NCBI GenBank assembly: GCA_964645405.1
Contig: CAZYCA010000029.1
Coordinates: 37,405-101,404, forward strand
DNA length: 64,000 nt
Direction of reading: 5' to 3'
Source: JAMWDF01 sp964645405
Lineage (GTDB): Bacteria > Ratteibacteria > UBA8468 > B48-G9 > DSTR01
Below, piece after piece: positions 7,617 to 14,995 of the stretch. Every line of letters starts with the position of its first letter. Position 1 is the stretch's first letter. Below the pieces are notes generated by a model, which did not search any database, had not been told where the DNA came from, and saw nothing but the letters and a program-made list of their open reading frames with translations. The position numbers and the translations under genes were made by a program.

Positions 7617-8888
7617 TTAACGGTGTTTTTTTGGCTGCTGGCAGAAACTGTCAATAAGTCCGGCTATTTTACGGCTGGCCTCTTCCGGTCCTGCCGGGTC
7701 ATTCAAAAGATGAGAACCAGCCAGAAGTGCGACTCCGTAGCCGAATTTCTCCTGGTAATGTTCCCTCAGGTTCTCCGGTATTTTCTCCAGGCTTAACCCG
7801 CCAGCAGCCACCGGAATCATATCTTTAATTCCTGTTTTTTCTTCCCTCATCACCCGGATTAGATGCTTAAGCAGACCTTTTTCCCTGGAACAAACATGGA
7901 CATCCTGCACTCCAAAAACTCCATGCTGGAAGAAATCTCCGCCGGCCAACCGCACCAGTTTCACCCAGACCGTATCGTCAATCCGCCTGGGACCAGTGGA
8001 AATACCACTTCTGCCGCCACTGTGGGCGTATAAGGGAACATTAATATCCGGGCATTCCCTTAACATCTGTAAAACTTCCATATTGTGCCCGAGGATGACA
8101 TTGAGCATCAGTCCTGTGGCACCCCAGTGGATAAATCTTCTGGCTTTCTCCAGCAATTTATCAGCCCTGGCGACCAGATGAGGGGCATAGATACATCTAT
8201 TGCCGGTTTCTTTATATGCTTTCCGGAGAGCCTGAGAGACCAGTTTTATTTTTTTCTCCTCCGGGCAGTACTCTGGACCAAGCATTTTCTCATCATCCTT
8301 TATGAACTGGCAGCCGCCTCTGGCTGCCTGGTAACACTTTTCTGCTACTTCTTCCGGGGTAAGGCCAGCGCAGGGTTTGATAATAGTACCCATAATCGGT
8401 CTGGGGTATCTTATTCCCAAAAGCTTCCTTATCCCCTTCAGACCAAAACCCGGACCGGGAAACTTTTTCAAAACTTTTTCTGGCAAACGAAAATCTAAAA
8501 AGGCGACAGAAGAATAATACACGAATTCCAGCACAGGCCCACCCACAGCTAACATCATTATCTGATACAGAAGATTATCCTTTTGGGTATTGGAAAGCGG
8601 TGTTCTCATGATAATGACACCTTCTCCTTTACCGTAAACATAAATTTTGTCTATGTCCGCCATAGCTTTCTGGAATAAAGCTGTCGGGCTTCCCTTTCCC
8701 ACCCAGCTACCGGTGGTTTCATCCCTGGCCAGTCTTTCTGCCATGCCCCGTATGTCTTTCTCTCCCTTAAGGTAAAAAACCAGTTCCAGAGAATCTTCCT
8801 GACTGTGGACAGAGCCGACTTTTATAACTTCCTGCACCTTTCTACCCTTTACTTCTACTGGCTGGTAACCGTCAGAAAATATATTCAT
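7617..8888 (-). CDS. RuBisCO-like protein (form IV, RLP)
   Basis: The 423-residue protein has the large-subunit RuBisCO fold. It keeps the active-site lysine in GTIIKPCAGL (K171) and the carbamylation/metal triad FIKDDEK (K197, D199, E200, matching spinach K201, D203, E204), and a histidine in GDFFQHGVFG. It lacks the loop-6 lysine (GVFGVQDV where RuBisCO has VVGK), and PVAAGG replaces the PVxSGG phosphate-site serine. It is therefore not expected to fix CO2; known RLPs act as enolases, isomerases or decarboxylases/transcarboxylases on phosphorylated sugar derivatives. Its ATG overlaps the stop of the GatZ/KbaZ-like gene (ATGA), and a URO-D-like gene precedes that, all behind ftsK-rimO. The reaction is unknown. 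Confidence 0.9.
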   Translation of the reverse strand: MNIFSDGYQPVEVKGRKVQEVIKVGSVHSQEDSLELVFYLKGEKDIRGMAERLARDETTGSWVGKGSPTALFQKAMADIDKIYVYGKGEGVIIMRTPLSNTQKDNLLYQIMMLAVGGPVLEFVYYSSVAFLDFRLPEKVLKKFPGPGFGLKGIRKLLGIRYPRPIMGTIIKPCAGLTPEEVAEKCYQAARGGCQFIKDDEKMLGPEYCPEEKKIKLVSQALRKAYKETGNRCIYAPHLVARADKLLEKARRFIHWGATGLMLNVILGHNMEVLQMLRECPDINVPLYAHSGGRSGISTGPRRIDDTVWVKLVRLAGGDFFQHGVFGVQDVHVCSREKGLLKHLIRVMREEKTGIKDMIPVAAGGLSLEKIPENLREHYQEKFGYGVALLAGSHLLNDPAGPEEASRKIAGLIDSFCQQPKKHR

Positions 8889-10081
8889 TTTTCTCCTTTC
8901 AGAAAATTTTCCAGCCCGAAGCAGTGGAAGTATTTGCGTAAAGCCTTTTTGATTTCTTCTCTGATTAATCCTTCCGGGTCCGGATATAAAACTTTCAGAT
9001 TTTCCATCATCCTGCTTCTTTTCTCCAGCACTTCCTGGTCAGCAAAGACATAATGGCCGCAGATACTGGTAAGCTTCAAACGCCAGTAATCATTTTCTAA
9101 ATTAACATTTCCCCTTTCCTGGTCCAGCCACTTCTGCCACCTACCCGTTGCCAGACTTCTGGAAATAAATACTTCCTTAAAACCAGAGATATGTCTAATT
9201 CTTCCCCTTTCCCTTAAAAGTTCTTCTTCTGAGGCTAATTTTAATAGCAACTTGCTTTCTAAAACTCCGAATTCTGGCGCCACATTAGCGCTGGTGATAC
9301 CGGAAAGCCGGTGCTGAAGAAGAAAATGCTCCTCCAGGTAATCAGTGTTATGTTCCTTCAAGCCAACACCAAAGCTACCTGCCAAAGCAGCCATCCTGGT
9401 AGCTGCCCGGGGACTGAAACAGCCGACGTTACAGTCCATCTTTACCAGAGACCCTGTCTGTCCCACAACCAAAACAGGCCGGGGAAGCTTTTTTTTCTGG
9501 AGTTTCCCAAGAAGATTCTGTAGCAACCAGCAGAATTTTTCTTCTTCCATCACACCGGCATAGTTTTCTTCTGTGCCAATCTCGTAGTCCACCGGGGGTA
9601 AAGCCATTTTTTTTCTATATTTCTCTATTTCGCCCATCAGGTAAACCGCATCCCTGACAACCTGAGCAAGGGTGGTATTTTTCCTGCGGGTGGGGTCTAT
9701 GTGTAAAAGGTGAAACCCGGCTTTTAAATCAGCCTGGTAGGAAACCAAAGCCTGGCGGAAGGCTACCTCTTCTGGCAGGTAAGGATTTCTTTCCTCATCC
9801 CTCTGCCAGGGGCCACCATGGTCTCGTTCCAGAAAATAGACGGCTCCATCTGCATTTTCCCGGATAAATCTTGCCATTTCCCCTGGAGACCAGCCTCTAA
9901 CATAGCCCTTCCCTATTTCCGGGGTTTCCACCTGGTTACGAGAAGCAATAAAAATTACTGGTGCGTTCATTTCCCTGGCAACAGCCAGAGTACAGATGAC
10001 TGCGTTTTCTGAGACAGGTCCCACGCCCAGAAGTGTTACCTTTTCCTTACGCGCTCTGGCGACCAGGGTGGCAAATTTCAT
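8885..10081 (-). CDS. GatZ/KbaZ-like protein (tagatose-bisphosphate aldolase non-catalytic subunit family)
   Basis: This 398-residue protein resembles GatZ/KbaZ, TIM-barrel proteins that stabilise the class II D-tagatose-1,6-bisphosphate aldolase subunit GatY/KbaY. Matching stretches include FIASRNQVET, KGYVRGWSPGEMARFI, FLERDHGGPW, AGFHLLHIDPT and YEIGTEENYAG. No GatY/KbaY gene is in the window, so it may act alone, possibly as an aldolase or isomerase for the substrate or product of the RuBisCO-like protein with which it is translationally coupled. It lies 15 bases after the URO-D-like gene. The family call is good; the substrate is inferred only to be a phosphorylated sugar or sugar acid. 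Confidence 0.82.
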   Translation of the reverse strand: MKFATLVARARKEKVTLLGVGPVSENAVICTLAVAREMNAPVIFIASRNQVETPEIGKGYVRGWSPGEMARFIRENADGAVYFLERDHGGPWQRDEERNPYLPEEVAFRQALVSYQADLKAGFHLLHIDPTRRKNTTLAQVVRDAVYLMGEIEKYRKKMALPPVDYEIGTEENYAGVMEEEKFCWLLQNLLGKLQKKKLPRPVLVVGQTGSLVKMDCNVGCFSPRAATRMAALAGSFGVGLKEHNTDYLEEHFLLQHRLSGITSANVAPEFGVLESKLLLKLASEEELLRERGRIRHISGFKEVFISRSLATGRWQKWLDQERGNVNLENDYWRLKLTSICGHYVFADQEVLEKRSRMMENLKVLYPDPEGLIREEIKKALRKYFHCFGLENFLKGEK

Positions 10082-10096
10082 CGCAACCTCGTTCCT

Positions 10097-11230
10097 TTAT
10101 TTAAAAATTTTCTCCTGGCTTTCATACCAGAAAGCACGAGCATCAGAGCAGTTTTCTCCGGACCTGACAGGGGCAATAAGAATAATCGTACCCTTACGGC
10201 TCAGATAAGAAAGAATTCTCCGGAAATAAACAGACAATGATTCATCTTCTTTTCTGGGGACTGTCCCAAAATAGACTTTTCCTGCAGCTTCTATTCCGGG
10301 AAGGGTCTCCTCCCAGCAAAACTTTTCTGGATTACCAAAGTTAACTGCTACCACTTCTCCTGCCTGCAGAAGTTTCTCCAGAAGAAATTCATTTTTTCCG
10401 CAGAAATGGAACCAGCCACCAAAAGGTGAAACTGCCTGCAGTGAAAAAGGTAAAACTTTTTCTATCAGCCCAGGAGAAAGCAATGTGGTACTGTCTTCAC
10501 AGGAACGTACACCGCAACCATCCGCATATAAACAATTGCTGTGGTAACTGGCTTTCAGCGGTTCCTTGATCCAGCCTTTAATAATCTGGCTGGCACGCTG
10601 GTAGACATAGGCAGAAAGAGTTAGAAGATGTTCCACAAAAGCAAAGTCATCATAAAACTCATAGAAAAGGTTATCCCCATAAACAAGATGTGCCAGGTCA
10701 AAAACCCCCTGCGTGTCTGGAAGAAAAATCTTCACCGGTGTCTCCTTTAGATATCCCTGATAAACACTCAGGTAATCCCGGCAGGCAGGAAGTAATCCCT
10801 TTTCCTCTAAAGGTTCTAATTTCTCCGGGGAAAGAGATAAAAGTTGTTTTTTGTTTAGATGCTGCTGGAGCCAGGGCATTCTGTCCGGAAAAATTTCCTG
10901 GGAAAGACCAAAGACAGATGCCAGAAAACCGGTCCCGAAATTAACCCGGACAGAAGGTAAACCATCTGCCTTTCCTCTTAAAACTGCTAAGGCTGTCCAC
11001 AATTGTTCATAGAGCATTTTCTCCGGGTCATAAAACTGTTCTTTTAAATCGTAACGCGCATAATTTTCCCGCTCCGGTACCGGGCCGTAAACTAAAAGGG
11101 GTAAGAAATCAGGTTCTTTTCCCTGCCAGACCAGGGATTGTCTTTCCTGACCAGGGGAAAGATTATGCTTTCCAGCTTCTTCCCTGATAAGACCAAGGAG
11201 CTTTTTCAGTTCTTCCTTTACTCTTTTCAT
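10097..11230 (-). CDS. Uroporphyrinogen decarboxylase (URO-D)-fold protein, putative corrinoid/CoM-type methyltransferase-like
   Basis: The protein has about 377 residues; ATG 11230 is preferred over GTG 11236 because AGGGG stands 8 bases before it. The fold is suggested by IFLPDTQGVFDLAHLVYGDN, LTLSAYVYQRASQIIKGW and the closing TIILIAP strand. The motif WFHFCGK near residue 274 matches the H-x-C-G zinc-ligand motif of URO-D-type methyltransferases such as MtaA, so this is more likely a methyl- or one-carbon-transfer protein than a haem-synthesis enzyme. It sits between rimO (9 bases) and the GatZ-like gene (15 bases). The substrate is unknown, and similarity to characterised members appears low. 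Confidence 0.72.
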   Translation of the reverse strand: MKRVKEELKKLLGLIREEAGKHNLSPGQERQSLVWQGKEPDFLPLLVYGPVPERENYARYDLKEQFYDPEKMLYEQLWTALAVLRGKADGLPSVRVNFGTGFLASVFGLSQEIFPDRMPWLQQHLNKKQLLSLSPEKLEPLEEKGLLPACRDYLSVYQGYLKETPVKIFLPDTQGVFDLAHLVYGDNLFYEFYDDFAFVEHLLTLSAYVYQRASQIIKGWIKEPLKASYHSNCLYADGCGVRSCEDSTTLLSPGLIEKVLPFSLQAVSPFGGWFHFCGKNEFLLEKLLQAGEVVAVNFGNPEKFCWEETLPGIEAAGKVYFGTVPRKEDESLSVYFRRILSYLSRKGTIILIAPVRSGENCSDARAFWYESQEKIFK

Positions 11231-11245
11231 TCCCACATCCCCTTT

Positions 11246-12544
11246 CTACTCTGCTTTTGCCTGTAAATCGTAATCAGTACTGCCGGTAATCCTTACCGCC
11301 AGGAAAGATCCCGGAGTAAGTCTTTCTGCCTGAATTATCACCTGTCCATCAATCTCTGGAGCATCAAATTCTGTCCTGCCCAGCCAGTTTTTACCATTTT
11401 TTCTTTCCACCAGGACACGAACGGTTTTACCCACCATCTTTTTTAACTTTTCTCTGGAGATTTTTCTCTGGACCTGGAGAAGATAATTTCTTCTTTTCTG
11501 GATAACTTCTGAGGGAAGGTGACCCAGGTCGTCATAAGCTGGAGTTTTCTTCTCCCGGGAGTAAGCAAAAACACCTACTTTTTCCAGTTTCACATCTTTA
11601 AGAAAATCCACCAGGTACTGGAAATGCCTTTCTTTCTCTCCAGGAAAACCCACGATAAAACTGCTGCGCAGGTGTATTCCCGGTATCATTTCTCTTACTT
11701 TCCGTATTAACTGGCGGTAATCTAAAACCGGCCGGTTCATTTTCTTCAGTATCTCCGGATGAGCATGCTGCAGGGGTAAGTCCAGGTAACGACAGAAACT
11801 CCGATTTTCAGCCATCACCTGCAGTAGCTTTTCTGTGAGATGACCGGGATGAGCATAAAGGATTCTTATCCAGGGGAAACTTATCCTGCCCAGTTTTTCC
11901 AGAAGTTGCGCTAAACTGGATGCAGGTTTTAAATCCTGGCCATAAGCAGTGGTATCCTGAGCGATAATGATGAGTTCCTTTACTCCCTGGTGAAAAAGGG
12001 CATCCGCCTCAGCCAAAATTTCATCCACAGGACGGCTACGCAGCACGCCTCTTAAACTGGGGATGAGGCAGTAGCGACAGAAGTTGCTGCATCCTTCTGC
12101 AATTTTTAAATAGGCATAAGTTCCGGTGGTCACCAGCCTGGGGTAAGAACCTTGCTGCTGGAATGTTTCCCGGGAGAAACGGAAAACACGCCTGCCAGCC
12201 AGAACCCCGGTGACAACATCCCTTATCTTTCCAGGGTCCCCTGTACCCATAAGCCCGTCTATCTGTTCATCACGGAAAAGGTTTTTTCCCCATCTCTGAA
12301 CCAGGCAACCTGTGACAATCAGCTTCTGTCTTCTTTGCTTTTTCCACCTTTTCATTTTCTGCAGCCAGCTACAGGATTCTGCCACAGCCTCCTGCAGAAA
12401 AGCACAGGTATTAAGCAGGAGAATATCTGCCTGCTGTGCACTCCGGGTTAGAATGTAACCTTTTTCTGCAAGAAGACCAATCATCTGCTCAGCATCCACC
12501 AGATTTTTCGGGCAGCCAAGGCTTACCAGATAGAATTTCTTCAT
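11246..12544 (-). CDS. rimO: Ribosomal protein S12 methylthiotransferase RimO
   Basis: RimO adds a methylthio group to the conserved aspartate of ribosomal protein S12. The 432 residues show the N-terminal MTTase domain (LVSLGCPKNLVDAEQM, LLNTCAFL, VTGCLVQR), the radical-SAM cluster motif CSNFCRYC near residue 152, and a C-terminal TRAM domain after about residue 365. The PKN variant at the first cysteine and the text LIPSLRG after the radical-SAM motif fit RimO rather than MiaB. It begins 16 bases after the ftsK stop and is followed by the URO-D-like gene after 9 bases. Confidence 0.95.
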   Translation of the reverse strand: MKKFYLVSLGCPKNLVDAEQMIGLLAEKGYILTRSAQQADILLLNTCAFLQEAVAESCSWLQKMKRWKKQRRQKLIVTGCLVQRWGKNLFRDEQIDGLMGTGDPGKIRDVVTGVLAGRRVFRFSRETFQQQGSYPRLVTTGTYAYLKIAEGCSNFCRYCLIPSLRGVLRSRPVDEILAEADALFHQGVKELIIIAQDTTAYGQDLKPASSLAQLLEKLGRISFPWIRILYAHPGHLTEKLLQVMAENRSFCRYLDLPLQHAHPEILKKMNRPVLDYRQLIRKVREMIPGIHLRSSFIVGFPGEKERHFQYLVDFLKDVKLEKVGVFAYSREKKTPAYDDLGHLPSEVIQKRRNYLLQVQRKISREKLKKMVGKTVRVLVERKNGKNWLGRTEFDAPEIDGQVIIQAERLTPGSFLAVRITGSTDYDLQAKAE

Positions 12545-12560
12545 AGGAAAAAAAATTGCC

Positions 12561-14705
12561 TTATTCGCTGGTTTTCTTCAGCACTTCCCGGGGTTTACCT
12601 TCACGATAGGGGCCAACAATACCTTCTTCTTCCATTTTTTCAATCAAGCCTGCAGCCTTGTTGAACCCTATCTTCAACCTCCGTTGCAGCATAGAGATAG
12701 AGGCAATCCTGGTGTCCAGGACAATCCGTTTCGCCTGGCTGTAAAGGTCATTTTCTTCCTGGCTCAGTTTTGTGCTACCGGATACTTCCTCTTCTTCTTC
12801 TGGAGATTCCAGAATTTCCATCTGATACTCTGCTTCTTTCTGCTCCTTGAGAAAATGACACAGGCTTTCTATCTCCTCATCCGAGATAAAACAGCCCTGA
12901 ATCCGTAAAGGACGAGAACTGCCGGGAGGGGTAAAAAGCATATCTCCTCGGCCAAGAAGTTTCTCTGCTCCGATGTTGTCCATAATAGTTTTGGAATCAA
13001 AACGAGAAGGAACCTGAAAAGCAATCCGGCACGGAAGGTTGGCTTTGATAACACCTGTTATCACGTTGACAGAGGGTCTCTGCGTGGCCAGAATGAGGTG
13101 CACCCCGGCAGCCCGGGAAAGCTGGGATAACCGGATAATGCTATTTTCAATATCGTTTCTGGCAATCATCATCAAATCAGCCAGTTCATCAATCACCACT
13201 ACAATGTAAGGAAGAGGCTCCTGCCGATACTGGGCGTTATAACTTTCAATGTTTCTCACCTTTTTCTCATTAAAAAGACTGTAACGTCTTTCCATTTCAC
13301 TGATAAGCCATTTCAGCGCTACTACTGCCTGTCTTATCTTGGTAACCACAGGCACCAGAAGATGGGGTAAGCCATCATAAAAAGTCAGTTCCACCATCTT
13401 TGGGTCAATCATCAGAAAACGTACTTCCTCAGGAGAAGCCTTGTAAAGGATGGAAGTAATCAGGGAGTTAATACAGACTGTTTTGCCAGAACCGGTGGCT
13501 CCGGCAATGAGTAAATGGGGCATCAGTTTTAAGTCCGAGACAATGGGCCGGCCCATAACATCCTTACCGATAGCCACAGTCAGTTTAGACCTGCTGGTGG
13601 TAAACTCCTTGCTTGCCAGAATCTCCCTTAAATAAATGATAGAGATATCCCTGTTCGGAACCTCTATCCCGACAGTGGATTTTCCGGGCAGCGGCGCTAC
13701 AATCCTGATGGTGGTAGTTTTCAGACTCATAGCAATGTTGTCCTGGATACTGTGGAGTCTGGAAACCTGAATACCTGGTGCCAGCTGCAATTCGTACATG
13801 GTCACCCGGGGACCCTGGTTAATCTGCACAATTTCTCCTTCTATCCCAAACTCGGAAATTGTCTCCTCAATCACCTGTACACAACGGTCGAGGTCTTCCC
13901 TGGTTTCTTTCTGGGTGGGACTACCTATTTTCAGTAAATCCAGTGAGGGAAGCTGGAAACCGGAGACAATGCGGGAAGGTTTAACACGTTCTGGTGCTTT
14001 CACAACTGCCTTTTCCTTTTCTGTCTCCGGAGACACATCAGGGGTAGAATTGTTTAGCACAATCTGGGAAGACGGCTGGGAAGTAACATTTTTTCTGGCT
14101 ACAGAAACTTCCTTTTTTCTAAGAACGGGCGCAACTTCCAATTCTGAAGGCAAAACCATTTTCTCCCTCTGCCCCTGCCAGGAAGGAGAATAATTCAGCA
14201 GTTCAAGAAAAGGTGTGATAAAAACCCTGTGACCAAGTCCCACAAACCCTAAAATAGCCAGTCCCAGAACAAGGTAGACTCCCTTCCAGCCAAACCAGCC
14301 GCTCAGGATTTTTGCCAGAAGTAACCCTGCCAGCCCTCCTTTACCAGAAAAACTGCCATTCCCGCCCAGAGAAAACAAAACTGCACAAACTAAAAGCAGT
14401 CCCAGCAGGCTGGTCAGTTCTCTTTTCCAGGAATGTAAATCTCCCCAGAGCACGCTCCAGCCTAAGACCAGCAGAAGAAAGACAAAAAGATAAGCACTGG
14501 AACCAAGAAAGAAAACAAGAAGTCCCGCCAGATAAGCGCCAAAATGTCCGCCAAAATTAACTGGTTTCTCCGGCGGGTAGCCAGCCTGACAGAAAGCAAA
14601 GGTCACATCATAAGGGTTATATGTCCATAAACACAGAAAAACAAAAACGCCTAACCCGAAAAGAATTACACCCTTCACCCAGCGTTCAATATCTTTGCCT
14701 GCCAT
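12561..14705 (-). CDS. ftsK: DNA translocase FtsK/SpoIIIE
   Basis: FtsK pumps DNA at the division septum and helps resolve chromosome dimers. The 714-residue protein has four or five N-terminal transmembrane helices (about residues 10-165), a short linker, and the hexameric motor with Walker A GATGSGKTVCINS near residue 400 and Walker B YIVVVIDELADLMM. After residue 640 comes the gamma winged-helix domain (RIASISMLQRRLKIGFNKAA) that recognises polar KOPS-like sequences. It is the first gene of the minus-strand operon with rimO and the RLP module and is divergent from tRNA-Phe/secA. Confidence 0.95.
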   Translation of the reverse strand: MAGKDIERWVKGVILFGLGVFVFLCLWTYNPYDVTFAFCQAGYPPEKPVNFGGHFGAYLAGLLVFFLGSSAYLFVFLLLVLGWSVLWGDLHSWKRELTSLLGLLLVCAVLFSLGGNGSFSGKGGLAGLLLAKILSGWFGWKGVYLVLGLAILGFVGLGHRVFITPFLELLNYSPSWQGQREKMVLPSELEVAPVLRKKEVSVARKNVTSQPSSQIVLNNSTPDVSPETEKEKAVVKAPERVKPSRIVSGFQLPSLDLLKIGSPTQKETREDLDRCVQVIEETISEFGIEGEIVQINQGPRVTMYELQLAPGIQVSRLHSIQDNIAMSLKTTTIRIVAPLPGKSTVGIEVPNRDISIIYLREILASKEFTTSRSKLTVAIGKDVMGRPIVSDLKLMPHLLIAGATGSGKTVCINSLITSILYKASPEEVRFLMIDPKMVELTFYDGLPHLLVPVVTKIRQAVVALKWLISEMERRYSLFNEKKVRNIESYNAQYRQEPLPYIVVVIDELADLMMIARNDIENSIIRLSQLSRAAGVHLILATQRPSVNVITGVIKANLPCRIAFQVPSRFDSKTIMDNIGAEKLLGRGDMLFTPPGSSRPLRIQGCFISDEEIESLCHFLKEQKEAEYQMEILESPEEEEEVSGSTKLSQEENDLYSQAKRIVLDTRIASISMLQRRLKIGFNKAAGLIEKMEEEGIVGPYREGKPREVLKKTSE

Positions 14706-14718
14706 TTTTCTTCACAGG

Positions 14719-14736
14719 ATTTCCACAATTTCCACA
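14719..14736. repeat. Tandem 9-base repeat ATTTCCACA x2
   Basis: Two exact head-to-tail copies of ATTTCCACA lie at 14719-14727 and 14728-14736, just upstream of ftsK. Each differs from the DnaA box TTATCCACA at two positions, so they may be weak DnaA sites or an operator in the ftsK leader. Function is inferred. Confidence 0.4.
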
Positions 14737-14738
14737 GT

Positions 14739-14767
14739 TTTATGTTACCATATGGCTGTCTCCTCAA
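14739..14767 (-). promoter_or_regulatory. Candidate promoter for the ftsK operon
   Basis: On the minus strand TTGAGG (14767 to 14762) and CATAAA (14744 to 14739) are separated by 17 bases; each matches consensus at 4 of 6. The tandem ATTTCCACA repeat lies between this and the ftsK start. Confidence 0.3.
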
Positions 14768-14783
14768 CAAACAAGCTCTTTGC

Positions 14784-14812
14784 TTGACAAACAAACTGTG
14801 CTCTGGTATCTT
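14784..14812 (+). promoter_or_regulatory. Sigma-70 promoter for tRNA-Phe
   Basis: A perfect TTGACA (14784-14789) is followed after 17 bases by TATCTT (14807-14812; 4 of 6). Transcription would begin near 14820, 9 bases before the tRNA. The -35 lies in the right arm of a short inverted repeat (CAAGC, 5-base loop, GCTTG). Confidence 0.6.
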
Positions 14813-14828
14813 AAGGCTACACTGAAAA

Positions 14829-14903
14829 GCCGGGGTAGCTCAGTGGTAGAGCGCAGCCCTGAAAAGGCTGGCGTGGGCAGTTCGATTCTGCCCCCCGGCA
14901 CCA
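14829..14903 (+). tRNA. tRNA-Phe (anticodon GAA)
   Basis: The cloverleaf can be built by hand: acceptor GCCGGGG/CCCCGGC, D stem GCTC/GAGC, anticodon stem CAGCC/GGCTG around the loop CTGAAAA (anticodon GAA), a 5-base variable loop and T stem GGCAG/CTGCC around TTCGATT. The discriminator base is A and the CCA end is encoded. It lies between ftsK and secA behind a good promoter. Confidence 0.97.
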
Positions 14904-14940
14904 GGAAAAACAGTAAAGGTATCTACACCTGCAACAAAAA

Positions 14941-14956
14941 GGTTAAAAGTTTAACC
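14941..14956. repeat. Short inverted repeat upstream of secA
   Basis: GGTTAAA and TTTAACC flank a 2-base centre, a perfect 7-base palindrome 39 bases before the secA start. There is no T tract. It is a possible operator; the secA start itself has no clear Shine-Dalgarno. Confidence 0.3.
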
Positions 14957-14995
14957 AGAAACACCCAGGATTGCCCCTGAAATTCCGGGCCGCAA

